From the NCBI GenBank assembly GCA_017937505.1, contig JAGBDL010000001.1:1-42756 (forward strand): a stretch of 42,756 nt of DNA, in the 5' to 3' direction. The notes under the pieces were generated by a model that ran no database searches, had not been told where the DNA came from, and saw only the letters and a program-made list of their open reading frames with translations. The position numbers and the translations under genes are program-made. The first letter of the stretch is position 1; each line of letters starts with the position of its first letter. This DNA comes from Clostridia bacterium. GTDB lineage: Bacteria; Bacillota; Clostridia; Christensenellales; Aristaeellaceae. Shown here piece by piece: positions 32,459 through 38,654 of the stretch.

Positions 32459-33392
32459 TCTTTCTCCTTTTCCCCGGCGGCTTGTCATCCTTCCTGCGCA
32501 GCTCTGCGCAGATATACACGCCCGTCGTCCACCTGGACCGTCGGGCTGTGATCTCCAGCAGCTGGCAGTTTGGATAGAGCTTTTCAAATATCTCCTTTGC
32601 CCGGTCGAAGTTCTCCACGGTCTCCGCGATCCTGCCGGCCTTTCGCACCGATATCTTCTTGTCCGCCGTGGTCGCCCTCTCGTCCGGGTCTGTCAGGTTC
32701 TTGGAACAATTCCATCTTCGGCGCATCGCCCGCTTCTGTGGATTCTTCCCGTCCGCCTCCATGGTTCGCCCCTTCTTGTTTCGCAGCAGGTAGAGCGCGA
32801 AGCCCGTCAGATGCCTCCCGTTCGGCTGTGCCGATCGTGCATTGCAGAATCCCCCGTGCTTCTTCGTCCACTTCTCCTCTGCCTCTTCCCGCGATATCCC
32901 GCCCGACATGATGACGTGATGGTGATACCGCGTCCCGTACTTCCTGCTGCTCGTCTCCTCGATCACATACATATACTTCAGCGGCGGCAATCCCCGCTTC
33001 TCTCGAAGCCTTGTCACCCTGCGCAGATAGTTCTGTATGTCCCGCATGGCCTGCACCTCATCCCCCGGCCCTGCCTCCTTCGGGTATTCCAGCGTCAGGA
33101 TCAGGTCTCCCTTCCCGAAGTTCTCATTGATCAGCCGCGTGAGGCGCTTCTGCGCGTTCTTCTCGTTCAGCTTCTCCTGGGCACGCCTGTGCCTCTCCAT
33201 CTTCGCCTCTTTCTTGGCAGCCTGGGCCGTCTTCGCATCCCAGATCGGGAAGCACTCCACATACACCATCGGTCCGGCTGTCACCGTCCGCGTTCTCTGG
33301 TGCAGCGTGCCGGAGGCCCATCCCTCGGACAGGCGTCCCTCTGCGCTTGTATCGAAGAGCACCAGGCAATCCGCCGCGCTCCTGTCTCTCAT
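32418..33392 (-). CDS. HUH-type replication initiation endonuclease
   Basis: 324 aa, ATG 33392 chosen for CAGGAGGGAAAG upstream. Motif 1 DLILTLEY (96-103), motif 2 RYHHHVIM (155-162, the H-hydrophobic-H metal site) and a motif 3 candidate YLLRNKKG (201-208) with the tyrosine nucleophile. The motifs are in the order of rolling-circle Rep/gpA proteins. N-terminal ~90 residues basic. It should nick the phage origin and prime strand-displacement replication with a host helicase. No phage helicase, primase or polymerase is seen in the window. Confidence 0.85.
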   Translation of the reverse strand: MRDRSAADCLVLFDTSAEGRLSEGWASGTLHQRTRTVTAGPMVYVECFPIWDAKTAQAAKKEAKMERHRRAQEKLNEKNAQKRLTRLINENFGKGDLILTLEYPKEAGPGDEVQAMRDIQNYLRRVTRLREKRGLPPLKYMYVIEETSSRKYGTRYHHHVIMSGGISREEAEEKWTKKHGGFCNARSAQPNGRHLTGFALYLLRNKKGRTMEADGKNPQKRAMRRRWNCSKNLTDPDERATTADKKISVRKAGRIAETVENFDRAKEIFEKLYPNCQLLEITARRSRWTTGVYICAELRRKDDKPPGKRRKNDEKQTPCRTRRI

Positions 33393-33446
33393 CTTTCCCT
33401 CCTGGAATCTTTTGGGCGATTTGTTAGGACTTCCATTCAAGCCGTT

Positions 33447-33469
33447 CCAGCGGGTATCCCGCCCGCTGG
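33447..33469 (-). other. Perfect 8-bp hairpin upstream of the HUH gene
   Basis: CCAGCGGG (33447-33454) with CCCGCTGG (33462-33469), 7-nt loop, no T tail, 55 bp before the HUH start. HUH enzymes often nick near hairpins, so this is an origin candidate; no nick consensus can be proved. Confidence 0.35.
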
Positions 33470-33479
33470 TTTTCCCGGC

Positions 33480-33650
33480 TTATGTTGTGGATTTTTGGAT
33501 ATCTTTCTTTTCCGCCTCAAGGCGCAGCGCTTCCCATCTGGTGCACGCCCCGCCCCTGATGCATCCCGCACAGGCGGCCGGCGCTTGTGCTCCGATCTGC
33601 GTTCTGTGCAGGCATGTCGCGCAGCTTCTCGCCTTCCCGCAGTCATGCAT
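33480..33650 (-). CDS. Small Cys-rich zinc-binding protein
   Basis: 56 aa (ATG 33650, sharing its A with the previous TGA). Sequence starts MHDCGKARSCATCLHRTQIG and has CAGC and one more Cys; seven Cys in CxxC pairs. This frame, rather than the longer overlapping ones, fits the coupling and composition. Probably zinc-binding. Function unknown. Confidence 0.65.
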   Translation of the reverse strand: MHDCGKARSCATCLHRTQIGAQAPAACAGCIRGGACTRWEALRLEAEKKDIQKSTT

Positions 33651-33871
33651 CAGCGGCACGCTCCCGTTCTGGCTCTCGCTGCGATGTATCTCGCTTTCCT
33701 GCGCTTCACGTCATAGCGCCGCGCCTGAGCCGATGCGCGGCGAACGGCTTCGCGCTCCATTTCCTCACGCATCATGCGGCGCGCCGCCGCAATGAAATAG
33801 AAGGAAAGCCCTACGATCGGCAGACCAAAGCCGCCCAGTACCAAGATTTCAGTCATCGTCATCTTCTTCAT
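33650..33871 (-). CDS. Single-pass membrane protein with basic tail
   Basis: 73 aa, ATG 33871; an in-frame ATG at 33862 or 33856 could be used. One hydrophobic helix (about 8-28, ILVLGGFGLPIVGLSFYFIA) followed by an Arg-rich helix. Overlaps the previous gene by 23 bp. Possible superinfection or membrane role; not assigned. Confidence 0.65.
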   Translation of the reverse strand: MKKMTMTEILVLGGFGLPIVGLSFYFIAAARRMMREEMEREAVRRASAQARRYDVKRRKARYIAARARTGACR

Positions 33872-34007
33872 TCTCCCTTTTGTCGGCTTGCCTGTAATGG
33901 ATGGTCATCGTCCGCCGCCATGCACCCGGATCCCATACGCTGATGTTTCCATTCTTCTCGCAGATACACACGACCTCACCGGGCCGCTCATTGATCTTGT
34001 TTTGCAT
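33849..34007 (-). CDS. Small hypothetical early protein
   Basis: 52 aa, ATG 34007 with GAGGGGCGAGAAG upstream, overlapping the previous stop. Short beta-like core (GEVVCICEKNGNISVWDPGA) and an acidic Asp/Glu end. Unknown. Confidence 0.65.
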   Translation of the reverse strand: MQNKINERPGEVVCICEKNGNISVWDPGAWRRTMTIHYRQADKRENEEDDDD

Positions 34008-34551
34008 CTTCTCGCCCCTCAAGCAGGGCAATCAGTCGGTCCGCGATCTCCCGCAATTCGTGCAGCGCATCCAGCATTGCGCCTTTATAGCCCAGCTCCG
34101 TTTCGAACAGGCGCAGGCTCCGGCCCGGGACGCGCTTCGCTTCGATGTTCAGCGATTTGCGATAGCCGATATAGCTGACCAGAAGATTCCGCCCCTCAAG
34201 CCGCGCATACAGGCCATTGTTCCGCTCCACATCCACGCGCAGGGTCTTCGGTTCGTCCCCCCCAAGAAGGTCGACCGGCGCCCACGGGCTTCCGCCGCGA
34301 AATGTCCTGTCCGCCTTGCGCTGCTGGCGCTGCGTTGTCGGCCCTTCGTACGGCGTGAAGCTCTGCAGCGACCGGCGCGCCTTGTTGGATACGCCCTTGC
34401 CTGTCCTCTCCTTGTGCTCGAGCATCGTGATCGCGCCCATCATGCCGCCGATGCTCTTATATCCGCACATCTCGGCGATTTCGCTCTTCTGCATTTCGCC
34501 CTTGATAATCAAAGAGCGCTCTTGTGCTGCGCGCTCATCGGATTTGGTCAT
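33988..34551 (-). CDS. Hypothetical early DNA-binding protein
   Basis: 187 aa from ATG 34551, spaced six bases from AAGGAGG; the longer frame reaching 34725 overlaps another gene. N-terminal helix-turn-helix-like SEIAEMCGYKSIGGMMGAIT (about 25-45), then a basic region and a beta/alpha C-terminal half. A G7 tract (34263-34257) encodes Leu-Gly-Gly-Asp in frame. Regulatory role likely but not shown. Confidence 0.78.
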   Translation of the reverse strand: MTKSDERAAQERSLIIKGEMQKSEIAEMCGYKSIGGMMGAITMLEHKERTGKGVSNKARRSLQSFTPYEGPTTQRQQRKADRTFRGGSPWAPVDLLGGDEPKTLRVDVERNNGLYARLEGRNLLVSYIGYRKSLNIEAKRVPGRSLRLFETELGYKGAMLDALHELREIADRLIALLEGREDAKQDQ

Positions 34552-34562
34552 AGGCATCCTCC

Positions 34563-34787
34563 TTAAAATCCCATTCGGGTCTGCGCCGGCACGCTCTGCT
34601 CGACCGGCCATTCGTTCCATGCGGCAACGGAGCGGAACACAGAGGCGAAATCGTCCCTCGTCATCTGCAGCGCGTCCTTGAGCATCGCATAGTGTTCCTC
34701 GCGCAGGGCGACGTACTGCGCCCACTCCTTATAGGTCCATCCGCGCGTCGCCTCTTCGACTGCGCGAACCTCTTCAGGCGTCATCAT
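34563..34787 (-). CDS. Small hypothetical early protein
   Basis: 74 aa, ATG 34787 one base upstream of the next coding region's end. Helical; TRGWTYKEWAQYVALREEHY and DDFASVFRSVAAWNEWP. No family recognised. Confidence 0.72.
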   Translation of the reverse strand: MMTPEEVRAVEEATRGWTYKEWAQYVALREEHYAMLKDALQMTRDDFASVFRSVAAWNEWPVEQSVPAQTRMGF

Positions 34788-34937
34788 TCAGGTTTCCTCT
34801 ATCCTGTCCGGCGCTTCGGGCCACAGCAGAAGCCCCAGCAGCGCCGCCATCATCGCCGCGCATCCAGCCGCGATGGCTATGCACGCGGCGTTCTCTCCTG
34901 GGCATGCGCTCCACAGCATTTTAAGCGTCTGCATCAT
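34788..34937 (-). CDS. 49-aa membrane peptide
   Basis: ATG 34937 overlaps the previous stop (ATGA). One hydrophobic helix (about 17-40, ACIAIAAGCAAMMAALLG) and an acidic tail. Coupled on both sides. Unknown. Confidence 0.6.
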   Translation of the reverse strand: MMQTLKMLWSACPGENAACIAIAAGCAAMMAALLGLLLWPEAPDRIEET

Positions 34938-35155
34938 GCGCTCGCTCCTTCCACCCATGCGATGAAGGGAAGGCGCGGGATCAGGGTTCTGCCGCCGATG
35001 CGCGATACCCTGAAGCCCAGCATGCGAGGATCCGCCTCAGCCTGGAGCCGGATGCTCTGTGCATCGACGCCGAGCACCGGAGCGGCCTCGGCGGGCGTAA
35101 TCATCAGGTCATCCTTCGCCTTGATCGCCTCGAGGGCTGCCATCGCTTTGCTCAT
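34934..35155 (-). CDS. Excisionase-/MerR-like small DNA-binding protein
   Basis: 73 aa from ATG 35155 (GGAG nine bases upstream; ATG 35161 in frame). MITPAEAAPVLGVDAQSIRL gives a winged-helix start, followed by a beta wing (FRVSRIGGRTLIPRLPFIAW). This is the pattern of phage helix-turn-helix 17 / excisionase-type proteins. Could be the Xis partner of the integrase, but it is far from it. Confidence 0.72.
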   Translation of the reverse strand: MSKAMAALEAIKAKDDLMITPAEAAPVLGVDAQSIRLQAEADPRMLGFRVSRIGGRTLIPRLPFIAWVEGASA

Positions 35156-35312
35156 GATCATCGCTCCATTTCCGGATGTTCTCGTCGTTCTTCTTCTCCA
35201 CTTCGCGCATCATGTTGAGCTTGTCTCTCGTCCGCTCTTCCTCCAGCGCTTCGATCATCTGCACAGTTTCCGGTGCAGGCTCCGGAAAAGCGCTCTTGTT
35301 GATTGGTTCCAT
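35109..35312 (-). CDS. Small acidic/basic helical protein
   Basis: 67 aa, ATG 35312 (GGAGGAAAC upstream). Helical, highly charged, EEERTRDKLNMMREVEKKND pattern; overlaps the next gene by 47 bp. First protein gene after the tRNA cluster. Unknown. Confidence 0.65.
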   Translation of the reverse strand: MEPINKSAFPEPAPETVQMIEALEEERTRDKLNMMREVEKKNDENIRKWSDDHEQSDGSPRGDQGEG

Positions 35313-35340
35313 GGTGTTTCCTCCTTCTGTTTTTTGAATA

Positions 35341-35416
35341 TGGAGCCGCCGATGGGGTTCGAACCCATAACCTGCCGCTTACAAGGCGGCTGCTCTGCCA
35401 TTTGAGCTACGGAGGC
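35341..35416 (-). tRNA. tRNA-Thr(TGT)
   Basis: 76 nt with encoded CCA. Acceptor GCCTCCG/CGGCGGC (one T-C mismatch at the fourth pair), D stem GCTC/GAGC, anticodon arm GCCGC-CTTGTAA-GCGGC giving TGT, T arm ATGGG-TTCGAAC-CCCAT. Co-transcribed with the early operon on the minus strand. Confidence 0.93.
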
Positions 35417-35529
35417 GTGTCGGGCGATATTCCCGCGTCCGGGTAATACGACCGCGCCGCCCGAAACGCGGAAGTCAGGACTTTCACCTGATCTCGGATG
35501 AATCCGGGCACGCTGGATCCGTTTACCAT
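35407..35529 (-). CDS. Possible 40-aa peptide between two tRNAs
   Basis: ATG 35529, stop inside tRNA-Thr. Protein-like beginning (MVNGSSVPGFIRDQVKVLTS), but no Shine-Dalgarno sequence and overlap with a tRNA gene. Listed for completeness; the 120-bp gap otherwise shows nothing else. Confidence 0.2.
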   Translation of the reverse strand: MVNGSSVPGFIRDQVKVLTSAFRAARSYYPDAGISPDTPP

Positions 35530-35537
35530 TGCCCAGA

Positions 35538-35611
35538 TGGAGCGGGCGACGGGTATCGAACCCGCGTCCCCGGCTTGGAAGGCCGGTGCTCTGCCATTGA
35601 GCTACACCCAC
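35538..35611 (-). tRNA. tRNA-Gly(TCC)
   Basis: 74 nt with encoded CCA. Acceptor GTGGGTG/CGCCCGC with two G-U pairs, D stem GCTC/GAGC, anticodon arm CCGGC-CTTCCAA-GCCGG (TCC), T arm GCGGG-TTCGATA-CCCGT (one G-U). Confidence 0.93.
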
Positions 35612-35882
35612 ATACTGCAGACCGGCGAATCGCTGTGTTTACACGCGGCACAGCGGATATATATGTCCTTGATTTATTCGGTTGTGTGCCGGTCTGCATG
35701 TCCCGCGGCTGGCCAGAAAAATGGCGTCCCTATGCCTAGCGACGACCGCCGCGGGTGCATGAATATGAAATTGTGGGATTCCTTCTGTCCGGCGTCTGCC
35801 TCCTTTCGTTCCTGCCGGATGGAACAATAGCGAACTAAATAACCTTTTGCCCGTCTTTCTGGACCGTCAGATTGAATTTGCC

Positions 35883-35905
35883 TGCCGGTCTTTCCCGGCT
35901 GTCAT
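35883..35905. repeat. 23-bp repeat, copy 1
   Basis: Identical to 36084-36106, 201 bp away. Its core GCCGG-TCTTTC-CCGGC can form a hairpin on either strand. Copy 1 lies 29 bp beyond the CCA of the detached tRNA 3' half. Confidence 0.75.
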
Positions 35906-35933
35906 TATCCACTTTTCGCACGGCTACTCGTGC

Positions 35934-35961
35934 TGGCGGCAGGCCACGGATTCGAACCGTG
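35934..35961 (-). other. Detached tRNA 3' half (T arm, acceptor strand, CCA)
   Basis: CACGG-TTCGAAT-CCGTG, then GCCTGCC, G and CCA: a textbook tRNA 3' end. No matching D and anticodon arms are found at normal distance. The exact complement GGCAGGC occurs only 144 nt away (36077-36071), without the usual T8 A9. Either a remnant, a tRNA with a very large insertion, or a captured attachment-site piece. Confidence 0.5.
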
Positions 35962-35986
35962 AACGTATGGCGCAAGGTGCTTCGCG

Positions 35987-36106
35987 TTAACAAGATCTAT
36001 ATGATGATTGATAAAGAGAGGTTGGCTTCTTAGATTCCCATGAAGAAAGCCGCCATCGTGCTCCTCCAGCGCCTGCCATGAAATGCCGGTCTTTCCCGGC
36101 TGTCAT
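35987..36106 (-). CDS. Possible 39-aa peptide beginning in the 23-bp repeat
   Basis: ATG 36106 with GGAG seven bases upstream; starts MTAGKDRHFMAGAGG. The start codon lies in the 23-bp repeat, copy 2, so the repeat might be a shared start region. Weak evidence. Confidence 0.3.
   Translation of the reverse strand: MTAGKDRHFMAGAGGARWRLSSWESKKPTSLYQSSYRSC
36084..36106. repeat. 23-bp repeat, copy 2
   Basis: Second copy of the hairpin-forming repeat at 35883-35905, in the non-coding tRNA region (35.6-36.4 kb). Confidence 0.75.
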
Positions 36107-36212
36107 GCGTTTACTCCGGCGACGGAATGCAAGACCGTCGATTAAACGCGTAGCCCAATACACCGCCGGAATTCCTAATGTCGTTTCGCCCGGATTAACT
36201 CCGGTTGGGCCG

Positions 36213-36327
36213 TGGTGCGGAAGGCAGGTCTCGAACCCGCAATAGATCTTTTCGCCCGCTTGGAATGTATGGTTCCCGCGCAGCTTCTCGCGCTTCAATC
36301 TCGCTTTCCCTCTTAAGCTACTCCCGC
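36213..36327 (-). tRNA. 115-nt tRNA-like element, anticodon unclear
   Basis: Acceptor GCGGGAG pairs fully with CTTCCGC (one G-U), discriminator A and CCA. T8 A9 is present, D arm GCTT-AAGAGGGA-AAGC has the GG, and the T arm is GCGGG-TTCGAGA-CCTGC. Between D arm and T arm lie 62 nt instead of about 23. A helix AGATT/GATCT can close a 48-nt loop at the anticodon position; the loop holds GCGC...GCGC and GGAA...TTCC hairpins. No anticodon with U33 is evident. It could be a tRNA with an intron-like insert, a fused relic or a tRNA mimic. Confidence 0.5.
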
Positions 36328-36409
36328 ATATAGGAGATCCTCTGGATGAGCGCCGCGGTTGTTGGCACATCCCGCATTGATAATCGCAAGAGGGTTCTCC
36401 TTTCTTGTT

Positions 36410-36763
36410 TTATGGATTGTCGGCGCCCATCCGCAGGGCCTCGCGTGCCTTCCTGCCGCGTTCCGACCGGATCGGCCGTCCCGGCTTGAGCAGCTCCTTT
36501 ACGCTGTCCGTGATCACTTTGCCCAGCGCGTTCTGCTCCAGGCGGCCGTCGCTGAGCATCGCATACACCGTCGCGCGTGTCACGCCCAGCGCTTCCGCCG
36601 CCCGGGTCTTGTCCATCATCAGAGGGTACTTTCTGAGCAGGTTGTCTGTTGCCCCCCCTTCCCCGATGAAATAGGCATTCTGCTCACGCTGCGCCGCCTT
36701 TTTCTCCAGCGCCGCGATCTTTGCTTCCAGCGCCGCGATTCTTGCGACGAGCTCCTTGTACAT
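36410..36763 (-). CDS. Coiled coil plus helix-turn-helix protein
   Basis: 117 aa from ATG 36763; longer frames run into the previous gene. N-terminal coiled coil (VARIAALEAKIAALEKKAAQ) and C-terminal helix-turn-helix DKTRAAEALGVTRATVYAML, resolvase/Fis-like. A G7 tract (36658-36652) encodes Gly-Gly in frame. A regulator or DNA-binding protein of the early operon, just before the tRNA region. Confidence 0.78.
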   Translation of the reverse strand: MYKELVARIAALEAKIAALEKKAAQREQNAYFIGEGGATDNLLRKYPLMMDKTRAAEALGVTRATVYAMLSDGRLEQNALGKVITDSVKELLKPGRPIRSERGRKAREALRMGADNP

Positions 36764-36764
36764 C

Positions 36765-37022
36765 TCATCCACAGGCCGCCGCCTCCTTCTCGATCGCGCC
36801 GACGATCTGCGCATATGCTTCGCGGATATCATCGGCGATTGTCCCGGTTTCGATGGTGCTGCGCAGCTTATTGGCAAAGCCCTTCAGCTCTTCGATGCCC
36901 CGGAATGAGCCGATGCACACGCTGGGCAGGCGGCTGTCCGCAGGCTGCATGCAGACGTTATAGTCGTCCGCGTTGATATAGTGCTCTTTCTTGATGAACC
37001 AGCGGTTCTTCTCACTTGTCAT
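36765..37022 (-). CDS. Hypothetical early protein
   Basis: 85 aa from ATG 37022, coupled to the previous stop (ATGA); the longer frame to 37277 lies over other genes. Mixed alpha/beta, with INADDYNVCMQPADSRLPSV and GIEELKGFANKLRSTIETG. Not recognised. Confidence 0.72.
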   Translation of the reverse strand: MTSEKNRWFIKKEHYINADDYNVCMQPADSRLPSVCIGSFRGIEELKGFANKLRSTIETGTIADDIREAYAQIVGAIEKEAAACG

Positions 37023-37183
37023 TCGCTCATCTCTCCTTCCCGGTTCGCCGCGATCTCTTCCAGCAGCTTGGTGCGCAGGGTGATCAGCTCGCGCAGCTTC
37101 GGGCCGCGCTTGGTGGGCATCAGGTGAGATACCGCTTCTTCCAGATAGCCCAGCTCGCGCTCGGTTACATTGATCTGGATCAT
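37019..37183 (-). CDS. 54-aa hypothetical protein
   Basis: ATG 37183 (AAAGGAGAGAG upstream), sequence starts MIQINVTERELGYLEEAVSH, helical, ends at a TGA overlapping the next ATG. Confidence 0.65.
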   Translation of the reverse strand: MIQINVTERELGYLEEAVSHLMPTKRGPKLRELITLRTKLLEEIAANREGEMSE

Positions 37184-37198
37184 GGATTCTCTCTCCTT

Positions 37199-37408
37199 TC
37201 ACAGCATCTCGCTGATCGCATAAGATGCCGCTCCCAGCAGAATCCCCTCCCCGGCAAGCCCCAGCGGTGTTCTCCATGTGATCTCGCCCGCCAATACCAT
37301 CAGCACGCCGACGGCGGTCAGGATGAAGCAGGTGACTGCAGCAACGAAGAAGAGGATCGATGCCGCAACTCCGATCCCACGAAGGAAATTCTTGATGAAG
37401 TATTTCAT
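37199..37408 (-). CDS. Two-helix membrane protein
   Basis: 69 aa, ATG 37408 one base after the previous stop. Two hydrophobic segments (about 10-42 with a Gly break; 50-66). Small early membrane proteins often serve superinfection exclusion; that role is only a guess here. Confidence 0.72.
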   Translation of the reverse strand: MKYFIKNFLRGIGVAASILFFVAAVTCFILTAVGVLMVLAGEITWRTPLGLAGEGILLGAASYAISEML

Positions 37409-37409
37409 A

Positions 37410-37736
37410 TCAAGATTCCTCCGTTTCCCCAGTCATTCCGGCGTAGCATCCCATGCCAAACGTGTATCCCACGCTCATGCGAAGGTGCGCGGCTGCTGTC
37501 GCAACCTTGGCGGCTGCGGCGGCAAGGCCCTCAATATCCTCGTCGCCGTTATCCGTGTCGATCTTGGCGGCGATGTGATGCGCAATCGCCTCCATATCCT
37601 CCAGAATATTGGCGCACGCAATCTCGGCCTTCTCGCGGCGGGCGGTCTCCTCTTCGATCTTCTGGAGATGCTCTTCGCGCTTCTTGGTATCACTTTCCAT
37701 ATCAACAACTCCTTTCAAAAGGTCCTTTGGGTTCAT
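37410..37736 (-). CDS. Helical hypothetical protein
   Basis: 108 aa from ATG 37736 (AAGGAGGAAGCAC upstream); longer frame to 37880 overlaps the previous gene. Acidic coiled coil about 15-50 (KKREEHLQKIEEETARREKA), then Ala-rich and Gly/Met/Thr-rich end. Confidence 0.75.
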   Translation of the reverse strand: MNPKDLLKGVVDMESDTKKREEHLQKIEEETARREKAEIACANILEDMEAIAHHIAAKIDTDNGDEDIEGLAAAAAKVATAAAHLRMSVGYTFGMGCYAGMTGETEES

Positions 37737-37750
37737 GTGCTTCCTCCTTA

Positions 37751-37915
37751 TCACGCCGGCTGCGCAGCCGCTTCGGCGTTCCTGTCCATCTTGCCGAGCT
37801 GATAGCCCAGCTGCATGCCGCGGGCAACAGCCGTCATCAGCTCGGTTTCCTCCTCGTCCTGCTGCTTCACAATCTCGCACGCCCGAAGCAGCTTCTCGAT
37901 TCTGGATTCGGCCAT
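37751..37915 (-). CDS. First gene of the main early cluster, hypothetical
   Basis: 54 aa from ATG 37915 (AAAGGAGTGG upstream; ATG 37942 in frame). Helical: SRIEKLLRACEIVKQQDEEE and MTAVARGMQLGYQLGKMDR. The 420 bp upstream are occupied by the opposite-strand RNA (38009-38326). Confidence 0.7.
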   Translation of the reverse strand: MAESRIEKLLRACEIVKQQDEEETELMTAVARGMQLGYQLGKMDRNAEAAAQPA

Positions 37916-37973
37916 CTTGACCACTCCTTTCATATTGTTCATTCGGATCTTCCTGTGACGATCTGCCGTTCTG

Positions 37974-38002
37974 TTGACGTATTTATCAACTTTCGCTATA
38001 AT
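37974..38002 (+). promoter_or_regulatory. Strong plus-strand promoter
   Basis: TTGACG (37974-37979), 17-bp spacer, TATAAT (37997-38002). It faces away from the early operon and toward the Cro-like gene. Start expected near 38009. Confidence 0.8.
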
Positions 38003-38042
38003 GGATTTGTCCTGTTCAGGGCTGAAAGGAGGTATCTGCTTT

Positions 38043-38090
38043 ATGAAAGCAATACTGAAACTGCCCTGTGCCCGTGGAAGAAATCGCTGA
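38043..38090 (+). CDS. Possible 15-aa leader peptide
   Basis: ATG 38043, ten bases after AAAGGAGG. Encodes MKAILKLPCARGRNR. Too short to assign; the ribosome site is the best evidence. Confidence 0.35.
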   Translation: MKAILKLPCARGRNR

Positions 38091-38292
38091 TGCAGGACCG
38101 TTTATAGCGTGCGGTTCCATCCCCGCAAAGTGATGCGCGTCCCCAAGAATCGGCCGCTCTATGTCCGTCCGGCATGCGGTTCAGTTTAAGGAACTTGACT
38201 GAAACAGCGGTTTGTACTGTGCTAGAAGTATTTAGCCGTTGCTCCGCTGGCCGTGTTTCGGTGCAGGGTCGTTCGGGCAAGTGATGGTAAAG

Positions 38293-38325
38293 CGCCTGAT
38301 GCGATAGAGCCGCATCGGGCGTTTT
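38293..38325 (+). terminator. Terminator of the ~320-nt RNA
   Basis: CGCCTGATGCG (38293-38303) with CGCATCGGGCG (38311-38321), 7-nt loop, then TTTT. Ends 12 bp from the stop of the opposing Cro-like gene. Confidence 0.85.
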
Positions 38326-38337
38326 ATTGCATCCCTG

Positions 38338-38550
38338 TCACTTTTCCGTCAGCAGATCGTCACAGGAACATCCAAGCGCTTCCGCGATGGCCGGAATGTA
38401 TCTCGCGTGCAGCGTCGCCTTCCCGGACATGATCCGCGAAAACGTTGCCTTGTCCTTCCCGATGGCTTCGGCCATTTTCTTGTGCGTCACGCCCATGATC
38501 GCCGCCATCTGACTGATGTTGCAGCGGATGCTCTCGTCCGTCGTTTTCAC
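38338..38550 (-). CDS. Cro-like XRE-family repressor
   Basis: 70 aa from GTG 38550 (GAGGTGA upstream; GTG 38559 in frame). Helix-turn-helix MGVTHKKMAEAIGKDKATFS and the usual ALGCSCDDLL end. First gene of the early transcript from the promoter at 38594-38622, divergent from the CI-like repressor gene. Likely blocks repressor expression at the shared operators. Confidence 0.85.
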   Translation of the reverse strand: MKTTDESIRCNISQMAAIMGVTHKKMAEAIGKDKATFSRIMSGKATLHARYIPAIAEALGCSCDDLLTEK

Positions 38551-38580
38551 GCTTCTCACCTCGCTCGCTTAAGCCAATTC

Positions 38581-38593
38581 TTAGGATGCCTAA
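38581..38593. promoter_or_regulatory. Operator O1
   Basis: TTAGG-ATG-CCTAA, perfect 5-bp dyad with 3-bp centre, covering the expected start of the early transcript. Confidence 0.78.
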
Positions 38594-38622
38594 AGTATAA
38601 TATAGGCAACTTAAATTGTCAA
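38594..38622 (-). promoter_or_regulatory. Early (lytic) promoter
   Basis: On the minus strand TTGACA (38622-38617), 17-bp spacer, TATACT (38599-38594). Operator O2 lies in the spacer and O1 at the start site, so repressor binding would block it. Confidence 0.88.
38602..38614. promoter_or_regulatory. Operator O2
   Basis: Minus strand TTAAG-TTG-CCTAT, an imperfect copy of the TTAGG-n3-CCTAA dyad, in the spacer of the early promoter. Confidence 0.65.
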
Positions 38623-38641
38623 TACATTTTTTCTAAAAATT

Positions 38642-38654
38642 TTAGGTTGCCTAA
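38642..38654. promoter_or_regulatory. Operator O3
   Basis: TTAGG-TTG-CCTAA, perfect dyad; overlaps the -35 of the repressor promoter, so occupation would turn the repressor gene down. Confidence 0.78.

Larger units (their letters stand above)
38009..38326 (+). ncRNA. Predicted ~320-nt RNA opposite the early-operon leader
   Basis: Bounded by the promoter at 37974-38002 and the terminator ending at 38325. It has an AAAGGAGG site before a 15-codon frame (38043-38090) but no longer gene. It is complementary to the early mRNA between the Cro-like gene and the 37915 gene. It could be an antisense RNA like lambda OOP or a leader-peptide RNA. Confidence 0.6.

Noticed and set aside
33437..33646. 69-aa Arg-rich minus-strand frame
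   Set aside because: The overlapping 56-aa Cys-rich frame is coupled to the upstream stop and has paired CxxC motifs, so it is the better gene.
35255..35611. 118-aa minus-strand frame across the tRNAs
   Set aside because: It reads through tRNA-Thr and tRNA-Gly; tRNA genes explain the sequence.
35612..35933. Small genes in the gap after tRNA-Gly
   Set aside because: Short frames exist (for example from 35827), but without a Shine-Dalgarno sequence at the right distance; I see no supported gene there.
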